This document shows, piece after piece, positions 34,369-46,824 of a stretch of 64,000 bases of DNA. This DNA is from Enterobacter cloacae complex sp. ECNIH7 (GTDB lineage Bacteria; Pseudomonadota; Gammaproteobacteria; Enterobacterales; Enterobacteriaceae), in NCBI RefSeq assembly GCF_002208095.1, contig NZ_CP017990.1:4588001-4652000 (forward strand), in the 5' to 3' direction. Each line of letters begins with the position of its first letter. Within the stretch, counting starts at the first letter, position 1. Position numbers and translations under genes: made by a program. The notes under the pieces are model-generated. The model did no database searches and was not told the DNA's origin. It saw only the letters and a program-made list of their open reading frames with translations.

Positions 34369-35451
34369 TCAGGAGCGTTTCAACAGCAGCCAGAGGCTGA
34401 TCAGGAGGAAACTTGCGCTTGGCAGCAGCGCACCAATTATCGGCGGAATGCCATAAACCAGCGTCAGCGGACCGAAGATCTGATCGAGCACGTAGAACAC
34501 AAAGCCGAAGCTGATACCGGTCACTACGCGCACGCCCATCGGCACGCTGCGTAACGGGCCGAAGATAAACGACAGCGCCATCAGCATCATCACCGCCACG
34601 GACATTGGCTGGAAGATCTTGCTCCACATGTTGAGCTGATAACGTCCCGCATCCTGCCCGCTCGACTTCAGATATTTCACATAGTTGTGCAAACCGCTGA
34701 TGGAGAGCGCGTCAGGGTCCAGCGCAACAACACCGAGCTTATCGGGCGTCAGGTTGGTCTTCCACGTACCGGTTACAGTCTGAGAACCGGCGATCTGTTT
34801 CGGATCGGTCAGGTCAGACTCATCGACCTGGGACAAACGCCACAGTTTATGTTCGGCGTCAAATTTCGCCGAAGAGGCGTGGCGGACTGACTCCAGACGG
34901 CGCTGGTCATCGAAAGCATAGATGCTGACCCCACCCAGTTCATCATTCCCCTTCACCCGTTCGATGTAGACGAAGTTTTTACCGTCTTTCGCCCATAAAC
35001 CTTGTTGGGTCGAGAGCAGCGAGCCGCCGTACATGGCCTGCGCACGGTAGTTACGCGCCATCTGTTCGCCCTGCGGCGCGACCCACTCGCCAATCGCCAT
35101 GGTCAACAGCACCAGTGGGATCGCGGTTTTCATGACCGACAGCGCAACCTGCATGCGGGTAAAGCCCGAGGCCTGCATAACGACCAGCTCGCTGCGCTGC
35201 GCCAGCATTCCTAGCCCCAGCAGCGCGCCCAGCAGGGCCGCCATCGGGAAGAAAATCTGCACATCTTTCGGCACGCTGAGCAGGGTATACATCCCCGCGC
35301 CCATCGCGTCATAGCTCCCCTGCCCGGCTTTTTTCAGCTGATCGACAAATTTGATAATGCCGGAGAGCGACACCAGCATGAACAACGTCATCATGATGGT
35401 GGTAAAAATGGTTTTACCGATATAGCGATCAAGAACGCCAAACGCCTGCAT
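34369..35451 (-). CDS. lptG: LPS export ABC transporter permease LptG
   Basis: LptG is one of the two permeases of LptB2FG, which lifts LPS from the inner membrane. The 360-residue product (the E. coli length) starts MQAFGVLDRYIGKTIF, with three N-terminal and three C-terminal membrane helices around a periplasmic jellyroll domain (about 130-265). Its ATG overlaps the lptF stop by one base. In K-12, lptFG lie near pepA at 96 min; here the pair sits next to arcB and 8 kb from lptCAB. Confidence 0.97.
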   Translation of the reverse strand: MQAFGVLDRYIGKTIFTTIMMTLFMLVSLSGIIKFVDQLKKAGQGSYDAMGAGMYTLLSVPKDVQIFFPMAALLGALLGLGMLAQRSELVVMQASGFTRMQVALSVMKTAIPLVLLTMAIGEWVAPQGEQMARNYRAQAMYGGSLLSTQQGLWAKDGKNFVYIERVKGNDELGGVSIYAFDDQRRLESVRHASSAKFDAEHKLWRLSQVDESDLTDPKQIAGSQTVTGTWKTNLTPDKLGVVALDPDALSISGLHNYVKYLKSSGQDAGRYQLNMWSKIFQPMSVAVMMLMALSFIFGPLRSVPMGVRVVTGISFGFVFYVLDQIFGPLTLVYGIPPIIGALLPSASFLLISLWLLLKRS

Positions 35452-36551
35452 TAGATGGCTCCTTTACGCGAGAATCGGGCACGTATGCGGCGCACAGGCA
35501 CCGTATCCCACAGGTTTAATCCCAGCGCCAGTAAGATGTACAGGCTGTTGACGAACCATGTCCAGACCATAGGGTCCAGCTTACCCTTCGCGCCGTTAGA
35601 ACGAATCGAGGTTTGCAGCAGGAAATAGATCAGGTAAAGCAGCATCGCCGGCAGCATAGAGAGCACGCGTCCCTGGCGCGGGTTCACCACGCTCAGCGGA
35701 ACGACAATCAGCGCCATCATAAACACGGTGAAGACAAGCGTAATACGCCAGTGGAACTCAGCGCGCGCTCTGTCGGTATCGGTATTCCACAGGGTACGCA
35801 TGTCCATTTGCTCGGTATCCGTTGGATCGAGCGCCACCGCCTGATGGCCGATAATGGCCTGATAGTTCTGGAAATCCGTAATACGGAAGTCGCGCAGCAT
35901 CGCGGTGCCTTCGAAACGGGTGCCTTTGTTCAGCGTCACGATCTGAGAACCATCTTTGCGCTGAGCAAGCTGACCGGAGTCTGCAACCACCACGGAAGGA
36001 CGCGCGTTACCTTTGGGACGTAACTGCGCCAGGAATACGTCGTTGAATTTACTGCCGTCAACGCTCTCAATAAACAGCACGGAGTTGCCGTCGGTCGCCT
36101 GCTGGAACTGACCCTGAGCTAAGGCTGCCATGCCGGGGTTGGCTTTCGCTTCGGCCAGCACTTCGTCCTGATGACGGGAAGACATGGGACCCGCCCACAT
36201 CACATTCACCGCCGCGACAATACCCGTGAACAGCGCCAGTATCATGGCCGCTTTCACCAGTACCGCTTTGCTCAGACCACAGGCATGCATCACCGTGATT
36301 TCACTCTCGGTGTAGAGTTTCCCAAGCGTCATGAGCAGGCCAAGGAAAAGACTTAGCGGCAGGATGAGCTGCGCCATTTCCGGGATCCCTAAACCAAGCA
36401 GGGAAAGCACCAGATTAGTTGGAATTTCGCCGTCAACGGCCGCACCGAGGATCTTAACCAGCTTCTGACAGAAAAAAATCAGCAGCAGGATGAAGAGGAT
36501 CGCCAGTTGGCTTTTGAGCGTCTCCCGCACCAGATATCTTATGATTATCAC
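35451..36551 (-). CDS. lptF: LPS export ABC transporter permease LptF
   Basis: LptF pairs with LptG in the LPS extractor. The 366-residue product matches E. coli LptF, with six membrane helices split by a periplasmic jellyroll (about 125-260). It overlaps lptG by one base and is divergent from pepA. The 266-bp intergenic region (36552-36817) should hold the promoters of both; I see no clear hexamers there apart from a GGAG ribosome site for pepA. Confidence 0.97.
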   Translation of the reverse strand: MIIIRYLVRETLKSQLAILFILLLIFFCQKLVKILGAAVDGEIPTNLVLSLLGLGIPEMAQLILPLSLFLGLLMTLGKLYTESEITVMHACGLSKAVLVKAAMILALFTGIVAAVNVMWAGPMSSRHQDEVLAEAKANPGMAALAQGQFQQATDGNSVLFIESVDGSKFNDVFLAQLRPKGNARPSVVVADSGQLAQRKDGSQIVTLNKGTRFEGTAMLRDFRITDFQNYQAIIGHQAVALDPTDTEQMDMRTLWNTDTDRARAEFHWRITLVFTVFMMALIVVPLSVVNPRQGRVLSMLPAMLLYLIYFLLQTSIRSNGAKGKLDPMVWTWFVNSLYILLALGLNLWDTVPVRRIRARFSRKGAI

Positions 36552-36814
36552 TTTAAATACGCCCGTAAAAACCCGTCTCTTTGCTGGAAAATCGCTTGTT
36601 TCATGGCTTAAACGTCATTTATTCTCTTGAGTCGTCGAAATCATCGCTAAGATTAAAACATCCGGCGGATTCACGCTTCAGGACTTTTTCTGACGTGTCG
36701 AAACCGTAGTAACGTAAGATTAACACGAAGTCACCACAACAGCGGACATGAGTTACGAAAGGTTTCAATTCTATCCGTAGCTGCCGCCGTTGTCTTTAAG
36801 ATTCAGGAGCGTAG

Positions 36815-38329
<1,515 letters not shown>

Positions 38330-38349
38330 GTCAAAACGGCAGTAAACCG

Positions 38350-38380
38350 TAGGCCGGGTAAGGCGAAGCCGCCGCCCGGC
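38350..38380. repeat. REP element between pepA and holC
   Basis: GCCGGGTAAGGCGAAGCCGC followed by CGCCCGGC, a canonical REP palindrome with imperfect centre. Confidence 0.75.
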
Positions 38381-38415
38381 TTAAGCATTTAAAGTGAGCA
38401 CAAGAAGCCCCATAT

Positions 38416-38859
38416 ATGAAGAATGCAACGTTCTACCTTCTGGACAACGACACCCATCAGGATGGCCTCAGCGCCGTAGAACAGCTGGTGTGTGAAATTG
38501 CCGCAGAACGTTGGCGCGCAGGTAAACGCGTTCTGATTGCCTGTGAAGATGAACAGCAGGCGATTCGCCTGGATGAAGCGCTGTGGGCGCGCCCGCCGGA
38601 GAGTTTTGTGCCGCATAACCTGTCGGGCGAAGGCCCGCGCGGCGGTGCACCGGTTGAAATTGCCTGGCCGCAAAAGCGCAACAGCAGCGCGCGCGATATT
38701 CTGATTAGCCTGCGGATAGATTTTGCAGATTTTGCCACCGCTTTCACAGAAGTGGTAGACTTTGTCCCTTACGAAGAATCTTTGAAACAACTGGCGCGCG
38801 AACGCTATAAAGCGTACCGCCTGGCTGGTTTTAACCTGAATACGGCAACCTGGAAATAA
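38416..38859 (+). CDS. holC: DNA polymerase III chi subunit HolC
   Basis: Chi binds the SSB C-terminal tail and, through psi, the clamp loader. The 147-residue product equals E. coli HolC and starts [12 protein letters not shown]. Conserved features include the [12 protein letters not shown] and [20 protein letters not shown] regions. Its stop overlaps the valS start by one base (TAATGG), suggesting coupled translation. Confidence 0.96.
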   Translation: MKNATFYLLDNDTHQDGLSAVEQLVCEIAAERWRAGKRVLIACEDEQQAIRLDEALWARPPESFVPHNLSGEGPRGGAPVEIAWPQKRNSSARDILISLRIDFADFATAFTEVVDFVPYEESLKQLARERYKAYRLAGFNLNTATWK

Positions 38860-41714
38860 TGGAAAAGACATATAACCCACGCGATATCGAACAGCCGCTT
38901 TACGAGCACTGGGAACAGCAGGGCTATTTCAAGCCTAACGGCGACGAAAGCAAAGAGTCCTTCTGCATCATGATCCCGCCGCCGAACGTCACCGGCAGTT
39001 TGCATATGGGTCATGCTTTCCAGCAGACCATCATGGACACCATGATCCGCTACCAGCGCATGCAGGGTAAAAACACCCTGTGGCAGGCGGGGACTGACCA
39101 CGCGGGTATCGCGACCCAGATGGTAGTTGAGCGTAAAATTGCCGCTGAAGAAGGAAAAACCCGCCACGACTACGGTCGCGACGCGTTCATCGACAAAATC
39201 TGGCAGTGGAAGGCGGAATCCGGCGGCACAATTACCCGTCAGATGCGCCGTCTAGGCAACTCCGTGGACTGGGAGCGCGAGCGCTTCACCATGGACGAAG
39301 GCCTGTCCAACGCCGTTAAAGAAGTTTTCGTCCGCCTGTACAAAGAAGACCTGATTTACCGCGGCAAACGCCTGGTAAACTGGGATCCAAAACTGCGCAC
39401 CGCCATCTCTGACCTGGAAGTGGAAAACCGCGAGTCTAAAGGCTCCATGTGGCACATCCGCTATCCGCTGGCCGATGGCGCAAAAACCGCCGACGGTAAA
39501 GATTACCTGGTGGTCGCGACCACCCGTCCGGAAACCCTGCTGGGCGATACCGGCGTAGCCGTTAACCCGGAAGATCCGCGTTATAAAGATCTGATCGGCA
39601 AATTCGTGGTGCTGCCGCTGGTAAACCGCCGTATTCCGATTGTGGGCGACGAACACGCCGACATGGAAAAAGGCACCGGCTGCGTAAAAATCACCCCTGC
39701 ACACGACTTCAACGACTATGAAGTCGGCCGTCGTCACGCCCTGCCGATGATCAACATTCTGACCTTCGACGGTGATATCCGCGAAAGCGCAGAAGTGTAC
39801 GACACCAAAGGCAACGAATCCGACGTTTACTCCAGCGACATCCCGGCTGAGTTCCAGAAGCTGGAGCGTTTTGCCGCGCGTAAAGCCATCGTGGCTGCCG
39901 TTGACGCGCTCGGCCTGCTGGAAGAGATCAAACCTCACGATCTGACCGTGCCGTACGGCGACCGTGGCGGCGTGGTTATCGAGCCAATGCTGACCGACCA
40001 GTGGTACGTGCGTGCCGACGTGCTGGCGAAACCGGCTGTGGAAGCGGTTGAGAACGGCAGCATTCAGTTCGTGCCGAAGCAGTACGAAAACATGTACTTC
40101 TCCTGGATGCGCGACATTCAGGACTGGTGTATCTCCCGTCAGCTGTGGTGGGGTCACCGTATTCCGGCGTGGTACGACAACGAAGGCAACGTTTACGTTG
40201 GCCGTAGCGAAGACGAAGTGCGTCAGGAAAACAACCTGAGCGCGGACGTTGCGCTGCGTCAGGACGAAGACGTTCTGGACACCTGGTTCTCCTCCGCGCT
40301 GTGGACCTTCTCCACCCTCGGCTGGCCAGAAAACACCGACGCACTGCGTCAGTTCCACCCAACCAGCGTGATGGTGTCCGGCTTCGACATTATCTTCTTC
40401 TGGATTGCCCGCATGATCATGATGACCATGCACTTCATCAAAGACGAAGACGGCAAGCCGCAGGTTCCGTTCCATACCGTCTACATGACCGGTCTGATCC
40501 GCGACGATGAAGGCCAGAAGATGTCCAAGTCCAAGGGGAACGTGATTGACCCGCTGGATATGGTTGACGGTATCTCTCTGGAAGATCTGCTGGAAAAACG
40601 TACCGGCAACATGATGCAGCCGCAGCTGGCTGAGAAAATCCGCAAGCGCACCGAGAAGCAGTTCCCGAACGGGATCGAGTCTCACGGTACCGACGCCCTG
40701 CGCTTCACCCTGGCGGCACTGGCCTCAACCGGTCGTGACATCAACTGGGACATGAAGCGTCTGGAAGGTTACCGTAACTTCTGTAACAAACTGTGGAACG
40801 CCAGCCGCTTCGTGCTGATGAATACCGAAGATCAGGACTGTGGCTTCAACGGCGGCGAGATGACGCTGTCTCTGGCAGACCGCTGGATCCTGGCGGAATT
40901 CAACCAGACGGTGAAAGCGTTCCGCGAGGCGCTGGACAGCTACCGCTTCGATATCGCGGCGGGCATTCTGTATGAATTCACCTGGAACCAGTTCTGCGAC
41001 TGGTATCTGGAGCTGGCGAAGCCGGTGATGAACGGCGGCACTGAGGCGGAACTACGCGGCACGCGCAACACGCTGATTACCGTTCTGGAAGGCCTGCTGC
41101 GCCTGGCGCATCCGGTCATTCCATTTATCACCGAAACCATCTGGCAGCGCGTGAAGGTAATTGCGGGCATCAACGCCGATACCATCATGCTGCAGCCGTT
41201 CCCGGAATTCGATGCGGCCAAGGTTGATGAAGCGGCGTCCGCGGATACCGAGTGGCTGAAACAGGCGATCGTTGCGGTACGTAACATCCGTGCTGAAATG
41301 AACATCGCCCCTGGCAAACCGCTGGAGCTGCTGCTTCGTGGCTGCAGCGAAGCGGTCGTTCGTCGCGTCACTGAGAACAACACTTTCCTGAAGACCATGG
41401 CGCGTCTGGAAAGCATCACCGTGCTGCCTGCGGATGACAAAGGTCCGGTTTCCGTGACCAAAATCATCGACGGTGCCGAGCTGCTGATCCCGATGGCGGG
41501 CCTGATCGACAAAGACGCCGAGCTGGCTCGTCTGGCGAAAGAAGTGGCAAAAGTCGACGTGGAAATTGGCAAAATCGAAAGCAAGCTGGCGAACGAAGGC
41601 TTTGTGGCCCGCGCGCCGGAAGCGGTCATCGCGAAAGAGCGCGAGCGTCTGGTTGCTTTCGCCGATGCGAAGACCAAACTGATCGAGCAGCAGGCGGTTA
41701 TCGCAGCCCTGTAA
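38859..41714 (+). CDS. valS: Valine-tRNA ligase
   Basis: ValS charges tRNA-Val and edits threonine. The 951-residue product has the class I motifs HMGH (49-52, in GSLHMGHAF) and KMSKS (in [10 protein letters not shown], about 554-558), a CP1 editing domain ([14 protein letters not shown]), an anticodon-binding domain and the C-terminal coiled-coil arm (about 880-950). It matches E. coli in length. It lies downstream of pepA-holC, the same order as in K-12. Confidence 0.98.
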   Translation: MEKTYNPRDIEQPLYEHWEQQGYFKPNGDESKESFCIMIPPPNVTGSLHMGHAFQQTIMDTMIRYQRMQGKNTLWQAGTDHAGIATQMVVERKIAAEEGKTRHDYGRDAFIDKIWQWKAESGGTITRQMRRLGNSVDWERERFTMDEGLSNAVKEVFVRLYKEDLIYRGKRLVNWDPKLRTAISDLEVENRESKGSMWHIRYPLADGAKTADGKDYLVVATTRPETLLGDTGVAVNPEDPRYKDLIGKFVVLPLVNRRIPIVGDEHADMEKGTGCVKITPAHDFNDYEVGRRHALPMINILTFDGDIRESAEVYDTKGNESDVYSSDIPAEFQKLERFAARKAIVAAVDALGLLEEIKPHDLTVPYGDRGGVVIEPMLTDQWYVRADVLAKPAVEAVENGSIQFVPKQYENMYFSWMRDIQDWCISRQLWWGHRIPAWYDNEGNVYVGRSEDEVRQENNLSADVALRQDEDVLDTWFSSALWTFSTLGWPENTDALRQFHPTSVMVSGFDIIFFWIARMIMMTMHFIKDEDGKPQVPFHTVYMTGLIRDDEGQKMSKSKGNVIDPLDMVDGISLEDLLEKRTGNMMQPQLAEKIRKRTEKQFPNGIESHGTDALRFTLAALASTGRDINWDMKRLEGYRNFCNKLWNASRFVLMNTEDQDCGFNGGEMTLSLADRWILAEFNQTVKAFREALDSYRFDIAAGILYEFTWNQFCDWYLELAKPVMNGGTEAELRGTRNTLITVLEGLLRLAHPVIPFITETIWQRVKVIAGINADTIMLQPFPEFDAAKVDEAASADTEWLKQAIVAVRNIRAEMNIAPGKPLELLLRGCSEAVVRRVTENNTFLKTMARLESITVLPADDKGPVSVTKIIDGAELLIPMAGLIDKDAELARLAKEVAKVDVEIGKIESKLANEGFVARAPEAVIAKERERLVAFADAKTKLIEQQAVIAAL

Positions 41715-41720
41715 TGCTTT

Positions 41721-41750
41721 TACCCCTTACGCTTCAGGGCGTAAGGGGTA
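41721..41750. terminator. Hairpin after valS
   Basis: TACCCCTTACGC-TTCAG-GGCGTAAGGGGTA, a 12-bp stem 7 bp after the valS stop, with no T tract. It probably marks the transcript end or protects the 3' end. Confidence 0.5.
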
Positions 41751-41837
41751 ACCTTCCTGAAAACTCCTCGCTTGCACTCCCCTTTCTGCGGTGCTATTAA
41801 CAGCAGTTATGTGTCAATTTTTGTTATGAGTAATGCT

Positions 41838-42341
41838 ATGAGCGTGATTACCCCCGTCGCGACGACGATGCGCCGGATCGCTGAGCAGGATAACCCGGCA
41901 ATCGCCGCCGTTATCCGCACCGTTTCTGCCGAATATGGCCTGACGGCTGACAAAGGCTACACGGTTGCTGACCCGAACCTGGACGAGCTTTACCAGCTCT
42001 ACAGCCAGCCAGGGCATGCCTACTGGGTAATCGAGCAGAACGGCCAGGTGGTGGGCGGCGGCGGCGTAGCGCCCCTCAGCTGCAGCGAGCCGGATATCTG
42101 TGAACTACAGAAAATGTATTTCCTGCCAACGGCGCGCGGGCAAGGACTGGCAAAAAAGCTGGCGCTGATTGCGCTGGACCACGCGCGCAAGCAGGGTTTT
42201 ACACGCTGCTACCTTGAAACAACCGCTTTCCTCAAAGAGGCCATCGGCCTGTATGAACATCTGGGCTTTGAGCATATCGATGCACCGCTGGGCTGTACCG
42301 GCCACGTTGATTGCGAAGTCAGAATGCTGAAAAGTCTGTAA
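41838..42341 (+). CDS. yjgM: GNAT-family N-acetyltransferase YjgM
   Basis: A 167-residue GNAT acetyltransferase close to E. coli YjgM, acceptor substrate unknown. The acetyl-CoA motif A is visible as [13 protein letters not shown], with [10 protein letters not shown] as motif B. Start choice is uncertain: ATG 41838 ([10 protein letters not shown]) gives the E. coli length, ATG 41826 adds four residues, and no strong ribosome site favours either. K-12 yjgN, which separates valS from yjgM, is absent here. Confidence 0.88.
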   Translation: MSVITPVATTMRRIAEQDNPAIAAVIRTVSAEYGLTADKGYTVADPNLDELYQLYSQPGHAYWVIEQNGQVVGGGGVAPLSCSEPDICELQKMYFLPTARGQGLAKKLALIALDHARKQGFTRCYLETTAFLKEAIGLYEHLGFEHIDAPLGCTGHVDCEVRMLKSL

Positions 42342-42424
42342 CTTTCGTTCCTGCCCTCTTCTGTTAAGCGGCTGTAAACTGAATGCTCTACACTCTCAGT
42401 TCACACCACAACGGGGGAAACACG

Positions 42425-43444
42425 ATGTCGAAGATAAAAAGCTACGCCGCACCGCAGGCGGGTGCAGAACTTGAGCTGTACGAGTACGATGCCGGCGAAC
42501 TAAAAGCAGAAGACGTCGAAGTACAGGTTGATTACTGCGGGATCTGCCACTCGGATCTCTCGATGATCGATAACGAATGGGGCTTCTCCAGCTATCCGCT
42601 GGTTGCCGGGCACGAAGTTATTGGCCGCGTCGTGGCGCTCGGTAGCGCCGCGCAGGACAAAGGGCTGAAAGTGGGCCAGCGCGTGGGCATTGGCTGGACG
42701 GCACGCAGCTGTGGCCACTGTGACGCCTGTATCAGCGGTAATCAGATCAACTGCCTCGAAGGCGCCGTTCCCACCATTCTGAACAAAGGCGGTTTTGCCG
42801 ACAAACTGCGCGCCGACTGGCAATGGGTGATCCCGCTGCCGGACAGCATTGATATCGAATCCGCCGGTCCGCTGCTGTGCGGCGGTATCACCGTCTTCAA
42901 ACCCCTGCTGATGCACCATATCACCGCCACCAGCCGCGTGGGCGTGATTGGTATTGGCGGTCTGGGCCATATCGCTATCAAGCTGCTGCACGCGATGGGC
43001 TGTGAAGTCACGGCATTCAGCTCGAACCCGGCGAAAGAGAAAGAAGTGCTGGCGATGGGTGCGGATAAAGTCGTGAACAGCCGCGATCCTGAAGCGCTTA
43101 ACGCGCTGGCTGGGCAGTTTGACCTGATCATCAACACCGTTAACGTCGATCTCAACTGGCAGCCGTACTTTGAGGCGCTGGCCTACGGCGGTAACTTCCA
43201 TACCGTAGGTGCTGTGATGAAGCCGCTGCCGGTTCCGGCGTTTACCCTGATCGGCGGGGATCGCAGCGTGTCAGGCTCCGCGACCGGTACGCCGTTTGAG
43301 TTGCGCAAGCTGATGAAGTTTGCCGGACGCACCAAAGTGGCCCCGACCACTGAACTGTATCCGATGTCGAAAATCAACGAAGCGATCCAGCACGTGCGTG
43401 ACGGCAAAGCCCGCTACCGCGTGGTGTTGAAAGCGGATTTTTGA
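42425..43444 (+). CDS. ahr: NADPH-dependent aldehyde reductase Ahr
   Basis: Ahr (YjgB) is a zinc medium-chain alcohol dehydrogenase that reduces a broad range of aldehydes, including long-chain ones, with NADPH. The 339-residue product from ATG 42425 ([13 protein letters not shown]) has the catalytic zinc ligands in CGICHSD and GHE, the structural zinc cluster [16 protein letters not shown], and Rossmann motif [10 protein letters not shown]. coli Ahr has the same length. In K-12 it is next to the idn genes and leuX; here dhaK follows, convergent. Confidence 0.96.
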   Translation: MSKIKSYAAPQAGAELELYEYDAGELKAEDVEVQVDYCGICHSDLSMIDNEWGFSSYPLVAGHEVIGRVVALGSAAQDKGLKVGQRVGIGWTARSCGHCDACISGNQINCLEGAVPTILNKGGFADKLRADWQWVIPLPDSIDIESAGPLLCGGITVFKPLLMHHITATSRVGVIGIGGLGHIAIKLLHAMGCEVTAFSSNPAKEKEVLAMGADKVVNSRDPEALNALAGQFDLIINTVNVDLNWQPYFEALAYGGNFHTVGAVMKPLPVPAFTLIGGDRSVSGSATGTPFELRKLMKFAGRTKVAPTTELYPMSKINEAIQHVRDGKARYRVVLKADF

Positions 43445-43474
43445 TGTGACATAGGCGGGGAATGTGCGGCCTGA

Positions 43475-43510
43475 TGCCCTCACCCCAACCCTCTCCCACA
43501 GGGAGAGGGC
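43475..43510. repeat. Dispersed intergenic hairpin repeat (CCCTCTCCC-ACA-GGGAGAGGG)
   Basis: The sequence CCCTCACCCCAACCCTCTCC leads into a perfect 9-bp stem. I recognise this as a common intergenic element of Enterobacter-like genomes; a degenerate relative occurs at 61697-61715 beside a REP element. Confidence 0.55.
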
Positions 43511-43518
43511 GTACACAC

Positions 43519-43546
43519 TAAAAACGGTAACGGTCGTTACCGTTTT
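43519..43546. terminator. Bidirectional terminator between ahr and dhaK, overlapping the dhaK stop
   Basis: AAAACGGTAACG-GT-CGTTACCGTTTT is a perfect palindrome with A/T tracts on both sides. It serves both convergent genes, and the dhaK stop and last codons lie inside the stem. Confidence 0.85.
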
Positions 43547-45183
43547 GCATCTACCAGGGCCTTAAACACCTCAGCCACCGCGACCGCACCGGGATCCATT
43601 ACCCCATCCAGATTCTCTTTATTCACATACGATGAACGTCCCGCGCCGGCTTTCGCCATTTTCGCCGTTGCTTCGGCACCGTGCTGTGCGGCCTGCGCCG
43701 CTGCCTCGATATCGCCTTTCAGCAACGCCTCCAGCGCCGGCTGCAGCGCATCGATCAGGGTACGATCGCCGAGATCTGCCCCACCGTACTGCTTCATCTG
43801 CGCCAGCCCGCTGAGCAATGCCTCGGGCAGCGGCTGACCATCGTGAAGCTTTTGCCCGGCCGCAGTGAAGAAGATCGACATCAGCACCCCGCTCGATCCG
43901 CCCATCACCGTCGCCAGGCGCTCGCCCACCAGCAACAGCAGCGTCGATACGTTATCAAGCGGGAGCTTGCGATCCTCCAGACGCTGCGCAATATCCCGCG
44001 CCCCTTGCGCAAAAGTGGAGCCGGTATCGCCGTCGCCCACTTTGGCATCCAGCGCGTTCAGTCGGTTTTCCAGCTGGAGCAGCGTTTTCGTCACCGAGGA
44101 GACATACTCTCCCACCCGCAGATTGTCCGACGGAGTGTATTCCACGCGATCGTGAATGGCGGTATGCGCCACGGTGCGCAGTGGCGCAAACGCCACGGGC
44201 TTCTGCCAGCCCAGCGTTTCGACCTCGGCGTGAATCGCCTTTTCAAAGAAGTCGTTGAGCTTAAGCAGCGTGAGCGAAAAGCCCTTCATGTCCAGCGCGC
44301 TCACCAGCGGCGCGGGGCCTATCAGGTACGCGATCTCCTCTTTCAGCGCCGAATGCGCCAGCTCTTTGGTCAGCAGCGCCATCTCCAGCGCCGATACGCC
44401 GCCGAGATTGTTAATCAATACCGCAAACCGCCCTTCTCCCGCCTGCGCGCGTAACGGCGTCACCAGCGTGTCGATAATGGCTTTGCTGTTCTGCGTATCC
44501 ACGACGGAAGCACCGGGCTCGCCGTGAATGCCCAGCCCCAGCTCGACATGGCCCTGCTTAATGCGCCCCTCTTCCTCGTCGCTGCCCGGCAGGTTGCACG
44601 TTTGCATCGCAACGCCCAGACTCCAGAGGTTATCGCAGGCCTGTTGCGCAATATCCCGCACCTCGCTTAGCGATTTACCGTGCTCCGCCGCATAGCCCGC
44701 AATCTTGTGCACCAGTGCCGTACCGGCAATACCGCGCGGCTGTTTGTTATCCGGCAGCGCAATATCGTCCGCCACGATCGCCATCTCCACCTTAAGACCG
44801 TAGCGTTTGGCCTTTTCTGCCGCGAGGCCAAAGTTCAGGCGATCGCCGGTGTAGTTTTTGACAATCAGCAGACAGCCGCGATCGCCCGTGACCGCCACAA
44901 TGGCATTCAGCACCGCATCCACGCTCGGCGAGGCAAACAGATCGCCACACACTGCCGCCGTCAGCATCCCTTTGCCGACAAACCCGGCGTGCGCGGGTTC
45001 GTGGCCTGAGCCGCCGCCGGAGATCACCGCCACGCGGCTTTTGTCCCAGTCGCCGCGTGCGACGATCCTGATGGCCGGATCGATATCAAGTTTGACGAGA
45101 TTTGCGTGTGGCGCAGAAAGCAGTATGCCTTCAATGGCATCGTTGACCAGCTGTTTGCGATCGTTAAAGAAGAATCTGGACAT
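43537..45183 (-). CDS. dhaK: ATP-dependent dihydroxyacetone (glycerone) kinase
   Basis: A 548-residue single-chain dihydroxyacetone kinase of the Citrobacter freundii type, fusing DhaK and DhaL domains. The N-terminal K domain has SGGGSGHEPAHAGFVGKG and the substrate-binding His in GLGIHGEPGA. The C-terminal L domain has the ATP/Mg motif KVGDGDTGSTF and GGSSGVLMSIFF. It uses ATP directly, unlike the PEP-dependent E. coli DhaKLM. No glycerol dehydrogenase or dha regulator is adjacent, so its in vivo substrate is open. It stands where K-12 has the idn genes between ahr and yjgR. Confidence 0.9.
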   Translation of the reverse strand: MSRFFFNDRKQLVNDAIEGILLSAPHANLVKLDIDPAIRIVARGDWDKSRVAVISGGGSGHEPAHAGFVGKGMLTAAVCGDLFASPSVDAVLNAIVAVTGDRGCLLIVKNYTGDRLNFGLAAEKAKRYGLKVEMAIVADDIALPDNKQPRGIAGTALVHKIAGYAAEHGKSLSEVRDIAQQACDNLWSLGVAMQTCNLPGSDEEEGRIKQGHVELGLGIHGEPGASVVDTQNSKAIIDTLVTPLRAQAGEGRFAVLINNLGGVSALEMALLTKELAHSALKEEIAYLIGPAPLVSALDMKGFSLTLLKLNDFFEKAIHAEVETLGWQKPVAFAPLRTVAHTAIHDRVEYTPSDNLRVGEYVSSVTKTLLQLENRLNALDAKVGDGDTGSTFAQGARDIAQRLEDRKLPLDNVSTLLLLVGERLATVMGGSSGVLMSIFFTAAGQKLHDGQPLPEALLSGLAQMKQYGGADLGDRTLIDALQPALEALLKGDIEAAAQAAQHGAEATAKMAKAGAGRSSYVNKENLDGVMDPGAVAVAEVFKALVDAKR

Positions 45184-45321
45184 CGTTTCCCACTATTTTT
45201 GTGAACCGTATGCAAAAGCATAGTCCGCGCTGGATAATGCGCCGCAAAGTCAGGAATTTACTCAACCAAATTGCGGTCAGGTTGCCTATACTCCACCCAG
45301 GACTAAGAGAGGAAGCGCATC

Positions 45322-46824
45322 ATGAGTACACCATTGTTAATTGCCCGGACGCTGGAAAAAGAGCTGTATTTACTGCCTGCGATGGCGAACCGCCACGGTC
45401 TGATCACCGGAGCGACCGGGACAGGCAAAACCGTCACCCTGCAAAAGCTGGCTGAGTCGCTTTCGGAGATTGGCGTACCGGTCTTTATGGCTGACGTGAA
45501 AGGCGATTTAACCGGTGTGGCTCAGGAAGGTACGGCCTCTGAGAAACTGCTTGAACGGCTGAAGAATATTGGCATCACGGACTGGACGCCGCATAACAAT
45601 CCGGTGGTAGTGTGGGATATCTTTGGTGAGAAAGGCCACCCGGTGCGCGCTACCGTCTCCGACCTCGGCCCGCTGCTGCTGGCCCGTCTGCTTAACCTCA
45701 ACGACGTGCAGTCCGGCGTGCTGAATATTATCTTCCGCATTGCCGACGATCAGGGGCTGTTGCTGCTTGATTTCAAAGATCTGCGCGCCATTACGCAGTA
45801 CATCGGCGATAACGCCAAATCCTTCCAGAACCAGTACGGCAATATCAGCAGCGCCTCGGTGGGCGCCATTCAGCGCGGGTTGCTGACCCTGGAGCAACAG
45901 GGTGCCGAACACTTCTTCGGCGAGCCGATGCTGGATATTAAAGACTGGATGCGCACCGACAGCAGCGGCAAAGGCATCATCAACATTCTGAGCTCCGAGA
46001 AGCTCTACCAGATGCCAAAGCTCTACGCCGCCAGCCTGCTGTGGATGCTCTCTGAGCTCTACGAACAGTTACCCGAAGCGGGCGATCTGGAAAAACCGAA
46101 GCTGGTCTTCTTCTTCGACGAAGCGCACCTTCTGTTTAACGATGCGCCGCAGGTATTGCTGGATAAAATTGAACAGGTCATTCGCCTGATCCGCTCCAAA
46201 GGCGTTGGCGTCTGGTTTGTTTCACAAAACCCGTCGGATATCCCGGATAACGTGCTCGGCCAGCTCGGTAACCGCGTGCAGCACGCCCTGCGCGCCTTTA
46301 CGCCGAAGGATCAGAAAGCGGTGAAAGCCGCCGCGCAGACCATGCGCGCTAATCCTGCCTTTGATACCGAAGCGGCGATTCAGGCGTTAGGCACCGGTGA
46401 AGCGCTGATCTCATTCCTGGATGCGAAGGGCAGCCCGTCCGTGGTGGAACGCGCCATGGTGATCGCGCCCTGCTCGCGCATGGGGCCGGTTACCGACGAT
46501 GAACGTAACGGCCTGATTAACCACTCTCCGGTTTACGGGAAGTACGAAGACGAGGTTGATCGCGAGTCCGCGTTCGAGATGCTGCAAAAAGGAGTGCAGG
46601 CGACCACCGAATCCCAAGATGCGCCTGCCGCTAAAGGGCAGTCTGTCGCCGTGGATGACGGTATTCTCGGGGGTCTCAAAGACATCCTGTTCGGCAGCAC
46701 CGGGCCGCGCGGCGGCAAGCGCGACGGCGTGGTACAAACCATGGCGAAAAGCGCCGCGAGACAGGTCACCAATCAGATAGTGCGCGGCATGCTGGGAAGT
46801 CTGTTAGGCGGCCGTCGCCGTTAG
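45322..46824 (+). CDS. yjgR: HerA/DUF853-family ATPase YjgR
   Basis: A 500-residue P-loop ATPase with Walker A GATGTGKT (30-37), Walker [14 protein letters not shown] and [13 protein letters not shown], typical of the HerA/DUF853 group; function is unknown. Length and the C-terminus [11 protein letters not shown] agree with E. coli YjgR, so the protein is intact. Its last 21 bp overlap the end of yhcC on the opposite strand, an arrangement that does not exist in K-12. Confidence 0.94.
   Translation: MSTPLLIARTLEKELYLLPAMANRHGLITGATGTGKTVTLQKLAESLSEIGVPVFMADVKGDLTGVAQEGTASEKLLERLKNIGITDWTPHNNPVVVWDIFGEKGHPVRATVSDLGPLLLARLLNLNDVQSGVLNIIFRIADDQGLLLLDFKDLRAITQYIGDNAKSFQNQYGNISSASVGAIQRGLLTLEQQGAEHFFGEPMLDIKDWMRTDSSGKGIINILSSEKLYQMPKLYAASLLWMLSELYEQLPEAGDLEKPKLVFFFDEAHLLFNDAPQVLLDKIEQVIRLIRSKGVGVWFVSQNPSDIPDNVLGQLGNRVQHALRAFTPKDQKAVKAAAQTMRANPAFDTEAAIQALGTGEALISFLDAKGSPSVVERAMVIAPCSRMGPVTDDERNGLINHSPVYGKYEDEVDRESAFEMLQKGVQATTESQDAPAAKGQSVAVDDGILGGLKDILFGSTGPRGGKRDGVVQTMAKSAARQVTNQIVRGMLGSLLGGRRR

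Noticed and set aside
39252..40685. A 477-codon open frame antisense to valS
   Set aside because: It lies fully inside valS, has no start context and resembles no family; similar antisense frames occur in gltB, folP and ftsH because of codon bias.
43475..43510. CRISPR-like or attachment-site repeat
   Set aside because: A single palindromic unit with no spaced copies; better explained as a dispersed intergenic hairpin repeat.
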